From Saccharina japonica (Eukaryota > Sar > Phaeophyceae > Laminariales > Laminariaceae), in contig MEHQ01001227.1 in the NCBI GenBank assembly GCA_008828725.1, positions 1 through 64,000 on the forward strand: a stretch of DNA of 64,000 bases, written 5' to 3'. The position numbers and the translations under genes were made by a program. The first letter of the stretch is position 1. Each line of letters begins with the position of its first letter. Under the pieces are notes generated by a model. It did no database searches and had not been told where the DNA came from. It was given only the letters and a program-made list of their open reading frames with translations. Of this stretch, positions 21,932-32,938 are shown piece by piece.

Positions 21932-22361
21932 ATTACGAATCCAGGCTACCTGGGTTGAGGTCTAAAGTCATTGTCACGAGGCAACACATGCAGGTGCTTT
22001 AACAGTTGGTGTGTGTGGCCTGCCAGAGGCCAGGAGCCACACACGCGAGGCATACCAAGATGAGAACACGGAATCGAGACATTATGACCAACCTCAATGC
22101 CAGCGCAGGACTGGAGTCGACCGAGTCGAGAGGTGTGCTCCTACGTCTCCAGGAGAGTAGAGCAAGCTTGTGGTACTTCAGGAAGAGTCCTCCAAGGGAG
22201 ATGGATAGATGGTAAGAGATTGCTTATCCTTTGATCGAAGCTCTGACCAAAGGATTGTGTGAGAGAGAAGGGCAATAGAAGCGTTCTCTCTAGAGCGGAG
22301 CAACAATATGAAACGCCTCCATGTCATCATAACTCCTGAAACGGTCAACAGAACCATAACA
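21932..22361 (-). repeat. LTR-like repeat, right copy (5' LTR in minus-strand reading)
   Basis: Pairs with 3802-4245 (see that entry). On its outer side it abuts CTGCTGCTGTTGC, a CTG-rich flank like the one left of 3802. Confidence 0.75.
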
Positions 22362-25073
22362 CTGCTGCTGTTGCTCGCCTGCTGCCTTGGCTGTGAAAGT
22401 GTTTTTACGTATACGAAATTTGGTTTCACACGATGCTTTTTTTCTATTTTTATAGTCGTGGTCTGCTAAAATGCTTCAGGCTTTTGGGTTTTGACCTCAA
22501 TTTGCTTGGCTGTGGTTGGTCGGAAGAAAATATTTCATTTTTGTTTGGGACGAATACCGGACACTGAAACAGCCGGTAACGTCTATATTTGGGGGCTCAG
22601 ACTCACGTCTAAATAGTACTTTGCTACTTCTTCGTCGAGCCTCACCCTACTCACCGGTCGTTCTTTTCACCTGTTTTTGGCTTCTTCTACTTCGTTTCGT
22701 TCTTCAATTTGGTCGACAACGTTTTTAGCATCACCGGAATTCTGGCGCTTTGACCCGCCATGCTCCCTTTTCACTTTTTTTGCGCGATTCCCAGAATACT
22801 AACTCAACCCCCTGCGTCCAACTGTGCGTCATCTGTTGGCGGATCTTGATAAGATAACATCAAAACAAGTTGTATCTAATATCTACCCGTCCCGCCCTCC
22901 CCCCGTCCGCTACCTTTATCCTGCCTCTCTTCTTCTTCTTCCAGATGTCTAAAGCGCAACACGCACTTCTTGACGACATCTGACGACCCCAACTCGCGTC
23001 CGCTTCCTTGCCTGGCGTGCAACCGCCCACTTGAGCGAGACACGAAGTACTTTCGATTAAAGGACCCCGCTGGCTGCCGCTGGCGGAAATTATTTTTGCA
23101 GTGAACCACGCTTTCTTTTGTCGATCCGTATACTCCATTGTTAGCATTCTTCCGTCTTTTGTTTAGGTGCTCTGGTTTTCTTTCGGGCGGTTTCGCGTCT
23201 GCTGTTTTAGTCGTTCGGGAGGTTTTCAACCCTGTCGTAGTGTGTTTCCCTGTAGTGTTTCAATATTTCCCTTCACTGCTTATTGCTTCGTTCTTCCGTC
23301 TTTTGTGTGAGATACTCTAGTCTCCGTTGAGGGTTTTTCGCCTGCTGTTTTATTATGTCTTTTTGGAGTGCGCCGCTGTTTATTTTGTCCATCCGTGTAC
23401 TGGTTTTATTTGGGGAGGTTGCGCCTTCTGTTTTACCTCGCCGTTTGGCAGCGCTTCCGTTGTTTCTATCCTTTACTGCTCTCGCACGCTTTTGTTGTAG
23501 TGCACTACCTTTTCCCTTCCCTGTGTTTTCGTATGTTTCCCACTCGTGCCACTCTTGTTTTCTGTTTTGTGGTCACGGTACTTTGTGTCCGATATTGTTT
23601 TTTCTTCGGTGGTAATTATCGTTATTTTACACACAATTTCCCATTTATATCGGATGCTTCGCTTTTAGCGCATTTTTTTATCAGGTCACGGTACTTTGTG
23701 ACCGATATTTTTTTGGGTCAGCTTGTTCACTCTGAGTGAATAATGCCCTGCACATTGTCGGAAGGCAAATAATATAATAATATTATTTTGGCCCGGTTTT
23801 TGACGCCTACTTTGGCTTCTTGAGTGTCCTCTTACCTCGTATATGCCAACAACCCGTTTTGTTTTGGTCGGCTGTGTTGTGGGCTTCGTACGGGAGGGTC
23901 GTTGCTTTCTTGTTTTTTTTGTTTGCTTTCTAGCTTCCGGCTTTTGTCCTTTACGCACGCGTCGCGTGCTTTCGCCTTTTCTTCTGATTTGTGGGGGCTT
24001 GTCGCTATTTTTTTTTGTGAGTTGACCTGTGCATGTTTCCCGCACTCGGTTCTCTGTTTTTTTTTAGTTGACCTACTCGGTTCTCTTTTGTTTTTTTGAG
24101 TTGACCTGTGCATGTTTCCTGCACTCGGTGCACACGTGTTGGTCTTTTCTTTCGTCGGTGGTAATTATCGTTAATTTACACACATTTTCCCGTTTATATG
24201 GGATCCTTCGCCTGTTGCGAATTCTTTACTCGGTCTTTTTTTCGCTCGACCGGTTTTCGGTAAGAGGACTCATCCATATCCTTTTTTTCGTCATTTGCGA
24301 TTATTTTTCTAGTGGCCTTGTCCGCCACCAGCAACTCAAAACAAGTCTGTTTTTTGTTCCTTTGCCATACTATTTATGGTGGCCTTGTCCGCGTCGGACG
24401 CACCCAAATCGCACCTCTTACTTAAAAACGGCTCGCCTTACCTCTGATACCGAAGACGTTTTTTTTTTATTTTATGATGGAATTGTTGGATTTTTTCCGT
24501 CAGTCTTTTGTTCGCCCGACCGGTTTTCCCTAACGGGACTTTTCCGGCTAAATTGGGGCAAATTCAAATTCAGATCAATCCCGGTTTTTTTTTTTCAGGT
24601 CTCTGGTGGCATTGTCGGCGACCAGCTGCGCAGAGCAATCCCACAGTAGGGGTACCACTTTTTAGCTCAATATTTCCTGACCGGTTGAGCTACTCACGTG
24701 AGTAAAACCACCGGATACGATTATCATTTTTCTGGTGTGTTTGTTTTCGGACTACCGCAATTGGAAGGTTTGGTCGGGTTGCGCGAACGAATGTGTCCGA
24801 AGTCATATTTCGGGTAAGATATTAAGCTCCTCATGTGAGGAGCTCAGAAAATACTGCTGCGCCCCTACCGTGGGATGAGTCCGCACGAACATCGCCGCTC
24901 TTACTCGAAATCGACCCGACATACCTATGTTTCCGACGACTAACTTGAAACGTTTCGGTCTTTTGTGCGGTCGTCTACGTGCTTTATAAAATATATTTTC
25001 GTTTGCGCCGATTCGTAGCGTCCTCCTGTCTATTTGTCGGTTGTGTTTCCTCTTGGATAATGTAAAAATGGGC
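22362..25073. other. T-rich non-genic region with local duplications
   Basis: No gene recognised on either strand. Duplicated segments: GGTGGTAATTATCGTT followed by TTTACACACA at 23,610 and 24,157; GGTCACGGTACTTTGTG at 23,571 and 23,685; AGTTGACCTGTGCATGTTTC at about 24,018 and 24,097; and CGACCGGTTTTC at about 24,247 and 24,518. The frames here are either pyrimidine-tract hydrophobic or complementary basic sequences, typical of shadows. Confidence 0.55.
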
Positions 25074-25125
25074 CTGGAGACTAGCAACGCGAATGATACC
25101 CATTCGCTTGCGTTACTAACCCAAT
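25074..25125 (-). repeat. H repeat, diverged copy
   Basis: GGAGACTAGCAACGCGAATG followed by an ATACC loop, CATTCGCTTGCG and TTACTAAC. It has the same hairpin as copy 1 with several substitutions. Confidence 0.75.
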
Positions 25126-26486
25126 GGTAACGCCTGCCACAGCGCGTCGATTCGCAAACGGTCGCCTCCGCGGTCATCAGTGGCATATCCTGCTGTGGCG
25201 ACGGAGCTCTCGCGCGACGGCCCGGTTTCTTCAGGAAGCACGGCACGGCAGGCCTGAGGGTGTGTCGCGCTGGAAAGCCTCGGAGATAAGAGCCGGCCTA
25301 ACGAAACCTCCTGTAATGGGCTCCCCTCTGCCCGAACCGGGTGAAAACTTGGCCCAGCCCCTTCCTTTTGGTCTCTCGTAGGTCCTCACGCAGCGCCATG
25401 TGAGCTGTTGGTCGACACGACGAGTGGTGTTCGGCGGACACTTACTGGGTCAGGGCCGACGAAATGACACGAGTGCAACAAGTACGTTTCGTAGGAAGGG
25501 GCTGCTTGCAGGCTCCTCTCACGAGAGACTGAAGGGTTAGGCCTTCAGGCGTTTACAGGTTCGGGATGGACAGCAGGCAGTGGACTTGTTCAAGAGAAGA
25601 TTATGTAAAAAGAGGTATTTTATTATCCATTTGCAGGTGGAAACCGGGACTGAGCAGATGGGGGGGGTGCGGGGCACTCCCACCAGCGCTTACATACTCC
25701 CAGCGACGGTACCGAAGTACGATACGCAGCTACGCCAGTAGTCCTGCAAGAGTCGCTCAGGCGGCTGTATTCTATATCCCTACCTCCCGCTATCCGCCAC
25801 AGGTTTGGCTGTAGGCTATCAGCAGACAGCAGCTTCCCTCTCTCAACAGTCTTGCTTCAACGCTCGTTCTCGACAGTATTTTCTCCCAACGAGTCTTAAA
25901 TGTATTGGTCTTCGTCCAATCAGGCTCTCTCTTACTGCTCCGATTCCCCCCACCCCACTAGTCCTATTATATCATGTTCTACTGCTCTCCTCATACCCCA
26001 TGATGAGCGTTGGGCCAGATGTTGGGTCGTGTCTGGTCTGACGTACGACTCAACTGACTTCATCCCCTGATCTCTACCACCATAACGCCTCGGAATGATA
26101 TGGAAACCCAATCTCACAACAATAGCTCATCCTGATCCACCGTCGCCATAAAAAGGGCGTGCGGTGGAACAACAATTCGCACTGAGATTGCTGAACGGGT
26201 GTTGGTGTCTGTTTTTACTAGAGAAAAACAAATGCAGAATTAAATCGGTGGAAACCCCTAAAACAAAACAATTCGTAAAACTCAACATAACTGGACGGAA
26301 ACAGAAAATCCTCTCCCTCTGCTATTTGAAGTACCGGAATAACACAGAAAAACAATCATCCTCGCTTCAAGCTAACCTACTCCTGGCCCAGTCCTCTGCT
26401 TTACAATGTCTGCATGTTCTTCTCGTTAACCCTATGGCCCGTTGGCTCTTCTTCGCTATTCGCTACCCATCCCCCCCCTATCTTAC
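25126..26486. other. Non-genic stretch
   Basis: GC-rich 25.1-25.6 kb then mixed. No domain recognised in the short frames on either strand. Confidence 0.4.
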
Positions 26487-26761
26487 TGATAAGTGTCAAC
26501 ACCCGGTACACTCTGTCGGCTTTCACTGTCGAGTGTACCTCCCATTATCCTAGAACTGATAAATGCCAACACGCGGTCCACTCTGTCAGCTTTCACTGTC
26601 GAGTGTGCCTTGCTCGTTTGGTCTCTTCACAATATGACAATTTCGTGTTGTTTCGGGTGGTTGGTATTTTATAGGTTATTCCGCCGCTTTTCTCTTTCAG
26701 GCTGATGTGCTGGTGGATGCGATGATGGCCCCTGAGGCCATCCCCTTTTGCCTCTCCCTGA
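26487..26761 (+). repeat. Repeat X, copy 1, left part
   Basis: Begins with two tandem ~69 bp units (ACTGATAAGTGTCAACACCC and the related copy at 26,557), then TTTGGTCTCTTCACAATATG, then CTTTCAGGCTGATGTGCTGG. The same pieces occur at 31,276-31,344, 44,169-44,291 and 50,063-50,190. It breaks off at CCTCTCCCTG, where the LINE tail begins. The CTTTCAG/GCTGATGTG junction looks like a 3' splice site followed by a short coding stretch. Confidence 0.8.
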
Positions 26762-28266
26762 TTGTTGTTGTTGTTGTTGTTGTCTTCACATTAAAAACCG
26801 TGCCGGTCTCTCTATCCAGTACCTCCATCTGTCCGTACTAATCCAACACTTGACACGGTCGATTCCCGTGGTCACAGGCTAACTTACCCAAAAAAAGGTA
26901 TACTGAAATAAAAGTGGAACCCGAAGGGTCCGCAAAGCGATCAAAGCCAGTCAAAAACAGATAGTCTGGAGCCCTCCGCTCCCCTCTACACGCTATGTGA
27001 AGGTAAAAATAAAAATGGAAAAGTCAACATCACCAATCGGGGGTACACGCCCCCTGATTCTATCTTGGTGCCCCTATAATGCCGGGGTGTTCCGTGCCGG
27101 GTTCACGCCGGTCAGGCAAACAAATCGAGTCCTCCACCCCGATTATAAAACGCAGACATGATACGGGGGAAGGGAACTATGGTCCCGTGTGACTGATGTA
27201 CCCCCGGTCTGTGAGCAGTGTAACTGCAAAAGGTCAAAAACAACGAAGGGAAAAAAACAAAGACAAAGACAAAGAGACAAGTCAAAAGTATAAGTAAACA
27301 CTCAAACAAACAAGACCGCAGAGACAACACATTGACACGTCATCCCGAGGGGGTGGTGCAATGGTGCGGCGGTGGGGGGGGAGGGGGAAAAAAAAGAAAC
27401 AAACAAGCAAACACACAAACAGTCCAGGAGAGTCAGTCCGGCACATATCGCGCCACTCGGTCCGCCATTTCTCGCTTGTTCCCTCCCTCGCCGATTCGCC
27501 CTTCTTCCGCACCCTTCCCGTCCCGTTGGTTCTTGGTATCTCTTTATTATTGCTGCGCTCTTTTTCTCGCTTGGTCGCTCGTTTCCGGCTAGCCTCCTCT
27601 TCGTCCTTGTGCCAGGAGGTCATAAACCTCTCAGCTCCCTGCAGCACTCCCTTGTACCACTGCCTTCCTCCCTTCACCTTCGCTGCTTCCGCCCAAACTG
27701 AATTCGGGACTCCGAAGACACGTCTCTGGTCGTCCGTAGAGCCGTGCGTAGCTCCGAACGCTTTGAAGTCGTCCTTCAGGCACGTCTGCCAGTTCCGCTC
27801 CGGGCACCCCGCGCCCGGGTCCTTCCCCCCCACCAGCTCCCCGAACATCAGTCGTTTCGGGAGTCGCCCGTCTGGCTGCCTTGCCACGGCCCCCGCGAAC
27901 AGCAGGCGCCGCTGCCGGACAGTGGCTTCCACGCTCTGGCACCCGACCCTCTTCAGGGCCTGGGCGTAGGACAGCTGCCGGTAGGTGCCTTGCTTGCGCT
28001 GGTACCCAATAACTCGCAGCAGCAGCCGGTGGTGTATCGTCCGCAGCAGTCGGTAGTGGTCGCGACGTGGGGCCCATGTCATGCAACCGTACAGCAGTGC
28101 CTCCATCGCCTCCGCTTGAAGCAGGCGGGCCTTGAGTCGAAACGGTGCTCCCGGCCTATCGAAGAGCTCCGGGCCATACCTCCTGACGCACGCCGACGCT
28201 GCTCTGCTCCTGAAGTTGATCTCCCGGGTGAGGTCGCCATGTTCGTTGACGAGGCCGCCCAGGTAT
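26762..28266 (-). mobile_element. 5'-truncated LINE inserted in repeat X
   Basis: On the minus strand, a LINE C-terminal coding end is followed by a ~520 bp 3' UTR and a tail of (ACA)n, seen on the plus strand as (GTT)n at 26,763-26,783. The left X fragment stops at the tail and the right X fragment resumes at GGGACGACTAATACG (28,267). X copy 2 reads straight from CCTCTCTCTCTG to TTGGGACGACTAAT at 44,252-44,273, which is the uninterrupted site. A hairpin with GGGGG and CCCCC arms lies in the 3' UTR at 27,030-27,070. Confidence 0.8.
27282..28266 (-). pseudogene. LINE ORF2 C-terminal fragment (post-RT region)
   Basis: Open frame of about 328 LINE-derived codons ending in TGA. It starts YLGGLVNEHGDLTREI, the KYLGS..NxDG..xEI-type block that follows the RT of many LINEs. 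EALLYGCMTWAPR (the LLYGxExW block) and LLRTIHHRLLLRVIGYQRK (the HxRxLRxILG block) follow, ending in a Lys/Glu/Arg-rich tail. The RT catalytic domain and endonuclease are absent, so the fragment is inactive. The frame continues upstream into repeat X, so the apparent Met at 28,331 is not the true start. The last ~60 codons are low-complexity and may be 3' UTR. Confidence 0.85.
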
Positions 28267-28330
28267 GGGACGACTAATACGATGACTTGAAACCATCTCA
28301 AAAGGTGCTCTAACATGGCCTTTACGAACA
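28267..28330 (+). repeat. Repeat X, copy 1, right part
   Basis: GGGACGACTAATACGATGAC continues to ACCATCTCAAAAGGTGCTC and GGCCTTTACGAACA. The parallel sequence in copy 2 is split by the copia element (44,268-44,291 and 50,063-50,103). Confidence 0.85.
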
Positions 28331-28383
28331 CTCTAGAGCAGTCGTTAGGTTAGTGAACGATGGTACTAGCAGGCTCACGGGTA

Positions 28384-28595
28384 CCGAAGTTGGAGGTTTT
28401 CAAACTCAGGTGTCAGAACAGGGCCTTGCTGTCGAGCTGAGAAGAGAAGGCGTGGCAATCTCATATAGAGCTTCTTGGGATGGTCGCTGCCGAAGTTGGA
28501 GGTTTTCAAGCTCAGGTGTCAGAACAGGGCCTTGCTGTCGAGCTGAGAAGAGAAGGCGTGGCAATCTCATATAGAGTTTTTTGGAATGGTCGCTC
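28384..28595. repeat. 106 bp tandem repeat, two copies
   Basis: CCGAAGTTGGAGGTTTTCAA starts at 28,384 and 28,490; the copies are nearly identical. Confidence 0.95.
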
Positions 28596-31275
28596 TTTCG
28601 GACAAAAGCTGTGAAGCATGGCGCAACAGGGGTCCGGTGGAAGGCAAGAGGAGCCAACCACCGCTGATACAGCAGAGAGAGATGCCGTATCTCGCCATCG
28701 TCGAAACTCTCCGACGATGACGCAGGGAGTAGGGAGGGTGGCTTCGAGGTGAGCTGTTCTCCAAACAATTATTCGCGTTCAACAATTTTGGGGCAGATAA
28801 AACTGTTGGTACGTTTTCTTTGACGGCGAGACGTTGAGTCGGTGTGAGTATTACTGCTATAACATGCAAGAGCTCCACCGCTTCGAAACCGTTCTTGAGA
28901 GAGGTCCGCCCCTTTAAGTTGCGGCTGACGGGAGCGATTCTGTTATGGACCAGGGAGCAACAACCTTGATGTACGTACGAAAGACAGCATGATGGCTTGG
29001 TTGTTTCTGTTCCAAGCTTTCACCGCAGCCATCCTCGTACCAATACCTGGTAGTATATGTGGCGAGGTGAATTCCACGGCGTTGTATGGGGATATCGTAT
29101 TTTGTGATCGTGGAGGATCCTGCAGTCGATGCCGTGGAGCCGGCATCGTCAGCTACTGCTGCTGTATGCTGTACAGCAGTAGTTAAAGCCCTACGGTGTA
29201 ACAGCTGTAGGCAGGGAGTAGCAGCAGCTTACGTCCTACGTACGGTGGGAGTATAACCGTACCCACCCCCGCCGTGTACGAGTATAGCGGAAAGAGGGGG
29301 GACGGACAGCAGCTAGTTGCGAAAAGCCCCAAGGAGGGAGCAAATCTTTGGGCACCCCCGTTGTGTGGATCGATGGGGGGCGAAAGTGCGGCGTGGCCGC
29401 ACACACTCCACTACGGGGAGATACGTGGTGGGATGAGCTATGCTGTAGAAACGGTAACATTCTACCGGAGCAGGTACTGCTGTACACAGCAGTAGCTGAG
29501 CGTCCCTCGGTGATGGTAACACCGCAGGAACCCTCGCCGTATGTAGCGGAAAAGGGGTTTTTCAAGTCGTACGGCATTCGTTTTTGTTTTTGCCGTACGC
29601 GCTTCACTTCAAAAGATTGGTTGTGGAGGCAGCAGATATGGGGTTATCGCACAGCGAGGGAAAACATGTTTGCACAGGAGTTTCGCGAGAAGACGCATTG
29701 TCGTCAAGCTGTGCGCCACCAGCCGTGAGCAATTTGATTGGGGAAAGCCGCGCGATGTAATATAATCGCGTGCTCTCTGCTGCGGGGAGTTTAGTGGCGG
29801 AGGAGCGGGCGCGTGGATATCGGGTGCTGACTGCGCAGCAGTACTCTATAACGAGGGGAAACGCGTCCGCATGTCAACAAGTCGAGCGGGTTAATAACCG
29901 CACGCACTCCATGACAGCAGCAGCAGACAGCAGCAGCGGGAAGAATGGAGGGGACAAATGTGGGTATCGCCAGCTGGAGCTTTTGTGTTACGGCAACATC
30001 GCGGGGCGAGGGTTAACGTCTGGTCTTTCTGGTGGGTATTCGTGAGATTGATTATTTTGTTTTCGGGATTGGATACACCCGTCGGTCGAATTACTTGAAC
30101 AATGTTTTTGATCGTACGAATTTGGAGATGAATAATTTGCGACTGGGTAAGTCGTGTATGATAGATATCGTTTGCGACGTGTTAGGGATTTCTGAATTAT
30201 GTGAGATTTATCGTTCTTTCCGGGTAAGTGGTGAATGGCATATAAGAGATGTATTGTTTTTCACTTGGTAGGGATCTCTGAATGGTATGGAATGTAGTTT
30301 TCAACCCGGAAAAGTCGTTTGAATGGTACGAAAGTAGAATATCGTCTATAGTAGGTTCATTCTGGATGGTATACGTAGCCCTATCCCGCTGGAAAGTTTT
30401 AGGAAGTGTATTTTCATGTTCAAAATAAACTGTCCTTGTAAATCCAACGGTCCGTTTCCTTGGTTTAGGCAAAACCCAGATGTGACTGATCGAACTTTTT
30501 TTTTTTTTTTTATGGTTTGGAGGGAGTGCGGTTACGTAGGCACGCCCTGAGGGGTGTATTCCTGTTGAGAGATGTTATTGGTGGCTACTGCTTTGTTTGG
30601 ATAATGCAGGGTATATTTTGTTTGCAACTACTTACTGGTTGCAGAATAAGGGAGGGTATGCATATTCAATCATGATTCGTTATTCTAACACCAGTATTGT
30701 TTGCGAACTCGATGGATTTGTTCGCACGGGAGAAAAACGGAGTATTAGATGCGTTGCGGATGATCGAATAGCTTTAGTAGCTGGGTGGGCTTGGGCTTTT
30801 CGTGGTAACAACACATCGATGTTTCTCTATCCGTTTATTTGGAGCTAGTATACAAAAGCCAAAAAAGGAGGTATTTTCGGTTTTAGGGTGTATCACGAGC
30901 GACTATTATTTTGGGGTAATTGTAGCGTCTGGTGAATTCTATGTTATGCGGAGAAGGTTTATGCTATATCGCTTTATCGTTACGATCTGTGTATCTACGG
31001 CGGTAGCAGGGGGCAAAAATAAGTTTTTTGTCCGGGAGACCTCGCGATCTCTGGTATCATGTATTTTGCCTTAGTTTTTGCTTTTGAGGCGCGGCTGTTG
31101 TAGTCTTGTACCTGGTATGTGAATGCAAAAATTTTTAAGTGGGAGTGTGGAAGAGGTTTTTGCTCGTTGGGACAGTTTTCCTCTTTCAATTTTTGTTGAC
31201 TTTGGTGATGGAGTCGATTGAGTTCTACCTGGTATTATTTATCGTCGCTCTGTTATCACTGTCTGGTAAAGATCG
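28596..31275. other. Non-genic region, unrecognised
   Basis: No supported gene in 2.7 kb. Short frames (for example 29,348-29,728 plus, 30,597-30,848 plus) show no domain. TACTGCTGTAC/GTACAGCAGTA motifs form small hairpins at 29,160-29,190 and 29,470-29,495. A poly-T run sits at 30,498-30,511. A spliced host gene cannot be excluded from sequence alone. Confidence 0.45.
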
Positions 31276-31344
31276 AGGGAGGGTGTTCGTTTGGTCTCTT
31301 CACAACATGACAGTTTCATGTCGTGTCGGGTGGTTGGTATTTTA
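31276..31344 (+). repeat. Repeat X, copy 2, first part
   Basis: TTTGGTCTCTTCACAACATG through GGTGGTTGGTATTTTA, matching 26,613-26,671. It stops at TTA, the target duplication of the next element. Confidence 0.8.
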
Positions 31345-31365
31345 GGGCCCATCTTAACGAACATC

Positions 31366-31597
31366 GCTTTTTATTATTATTATCTTTGCCATCCGACAAT
31401 GTGCAGCATGAGCTTCTGCGTTGATCACTCATAACATTCCCAAAAGCAGAAAACCACGGAAACCAAGGAAACCTATGCGCACAGTCTAACACCCTTCTAT
31501 GTCTGCTTCCCACCAAGATTTATCCTCAATACTCCATGTGTTGTCCCTGCTCCCTCCTTCTTCCCAATATGCACTCTTTACGTTCAATTCTTAAGTC
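31366..31597 (-). other. 3' UTR and AAT-rich tail of the RLE retrotransposon
   Basis: About 230 bp with no gene. The minus strand ends GATAATAATAATAAAAAGC close to the Harbinger-like left TIR, as expected of a microsatellite-like LINE tail. Confidence 0.5.
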
Positions 31598-32872
31598 CTA
31601 AGCCGCATCCAAGCTCCATCCCCACGCCATCGGTGTGGGTCTGTCATCCCCCCCCCCCCTTCTCCTCCTCGCTTCTTGGCGCCCCCTTAGCTGGAGTTTG
31701 AAGCGGGAAATCCTCCTGGAGATAGCTACCTGTGTGGTAACAGAGACGATTTGCAACAGGCGTTCTTTCACCACCCCTTTTCTTGCCATCGACCCACCGT
31801 CCCTCCCCCCCACAACACTAGATGCCAGCTGATCGATGAAAGTGCTGCCCTCTACCCCGAGACGCCCAAAGCTTTCCACCGCTAAAGTGGCAAGTTTGTG
31901 ACTCCGTTCGTCGAAGGACACATGTCCCCGACGAGCGTAGTGTTGGCGCTTGCGCGCCTCGGAGGTAGAGGCAGCTGATCCATCGTGATCAGCACTGCCT
32001 CCTCGCAGGTGTACCTGCGCTTGAGGGTCAGCATGGCTGACGTCCAGCAGGATGGACTTCTCCCTGTACTCCCTGTTTGGAGCGTCCCGGAGACCTCCTC
32101 TCCTGACTACAATGTCCATCCGCAGATTTCGGTCTACGGTGAACGGTTCGCCGCTCTCAACTTGGTGTTGGATTCCCAGACGCTTCAACGTGCGGGACAT
32201 CGCGTGGACGAGCGGCTGATGTTGGCTCACTTGCGCACCTGCCCTGGGACAGATGCGTGCGTGGCGGGTGTCCACGTCGACTGCATCGCAGCAGGGGCAC
32301 CTCACTGCTACATGCTCTTCGATCCCAATGAAACGTCTTCCCATGCCCACGAACGCTGCGGCGGGTATGACACGTAGTGAATCCGTTGGTCTTGCCCGAA
32401 GGCATGCCGTGGCTCCTGCCCCCTGTAGGCTCCTATAGCGAGCCTTGGCGAAGGCCTTGGTCTCGGTCCCCCCCAGCAGGTCGCCTGGTCCGGGGGGGCG
32501 AGCCGTCTCCGGTAGCTCCTCCAGCGAAGCAGTATGGGCAGCGTGCCGGCCCTGATTCACCAGCTTGCCCAGCTTCTGTTGGGCTTTTCGTGAGTTGGTG
32601 GTTACGGCGTCATGCGCCGCCAGCATGTTGGCCCCTGGGGCCAGGTCCCCCTCAGCCCCTAGAGCCCATACCAGCCAAGATTCGGGGACGATGCCGGCCA
32701 TCTGTTGTTTGGTCACCCCCCATGTGTCTCGGATCTCCCGCAAGCTTGATCCAAGCTGAGCAATGATGCTCGATCCTGGGAGCCCCCTCCTCACTTTGAT
32801 TCCGAGCGGGCCTGTGAGGTCTGCTAGAACCTCCGGCAGGATCCCCACCCTGCTCCCAATTGAGGCAGACAT
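31598..32872 (-). CDS. Restriction-like endonuclease and zinc knuckle, C-terminal part of the RLE polyprotein
   Basis: 424 codons, in the same frame as the RT segment and separated from it by one TAG at 32,939 and 22 sense codons. Those codons already read LSTGAGGLGLPSTE, the GGLGL block found after LINE RTs, so the listed Met is not a true start. Near residues 190-210 a CPCCDAVDVDTRHARICP knuckle has the CCHC spacing seen in RLE-type LINEs. It is followed at about 250-290 by LRMDIVVRRG and KSILLDVSHADP. These correspond to the acidic strands of the PD-(D/E)XK-like nuclease that nicks the target to prime reverse transcription; the family PD is MD here. The C-terminal ~110 residues are basic. 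The frame ends with TAG; a TGA follows about 26 codons later. Confidence 0.75.
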   Translation of the reverse strand: MSASIGSRVGILPEVLADLTGPLGIKVRRGLPGSSIIAQLGSSLREIRDTWGVTKQQMAGIVPESWLVWALGAEGDLAPGANMLAAHDAVTTNSRKAQQKLGKLVNQGRHAAHTASLEELPETARPPGPGDLLGGTETKAFAKARYRSLQGAGATACLRARPTDSLRVIPAAAFVGMGRRFIGIEEHVAVRCPCCDAVDVDTRHARICPRAGAQVSQHQPLVHAMSRTLKRLGIQHQVESGEPFTVDRNLRMDIVVRRGGLRDAPNREYREKSILLDVSHADPQAQVHLRGGSADHDGSAASTSEARKRQHYARRGHVSFDERSHKLATLAVESFGRLGVEGSTFIDQLASSVVGGRDGGSMARKGVVKERLLQIVSVTTQVAISRRISRFKLQLRGRQEARRRRGGGDDRPTPMAWGWSLDAA

Positions 32873-32938
32873 TCGCCTCGCTTCTGTCGACGGCAGTCCT
32901 AATCCTCCCGCTCCCGTAGAAAGGCGTGCTTGGGCCTG

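Larger units (their letters stand above)
3802..22361 (-). mobile_element. Putative 18.6 kb LTR element without pol (LARD-like), carrying nested elements
   Basis: Two nearly identical LTR-like repeats (3802-4245 and 21,932-22,361) lie in the same orientation. Read on the minus strand each starts TGTTATGGTT. The inner flank of the left copy is, on the minus strand, CTAGGGGGCA, which resembles a polypurine tract. The inner flank of the right copy is TGGTGTACAATCC, which looks like a primer-binding site complementary to a tRNA 3' end. Both outer flanks are CTG-rich and allow a 5 bp duplication CTGCT. I counted about 3 substitutions and 3 indels between the LTRs. No gag or pol for this element is visible inside. 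The interior holds satellites, a decayed tyrosine-recombinase retroelement and an hAT-like element. Two partial elements joined by chance or by recombination is the alternative reading. Large retrotransposon derivatives without genes are a known class. Confidence 0.55.

Noticed and set aside
22876..24649. Several 90-190 codon frames on both strands
   Set aside because: T-rich hydrophobic frames on one strand mirror Lys/Arg/Gln-rich frames on the other, with duplicated segments inside; no family motif.
27357..27969. Plus-strand 202-codon frame over the LINE
   Set aside because: Antisense to the clearly recognisable LINE post-RT coding region.
28596..31275. Host gene with introns
   Set aside because: Some frames have normal composition but I found no recognisable domain, no consistent splice pattern and no codon-bias argument I could support.
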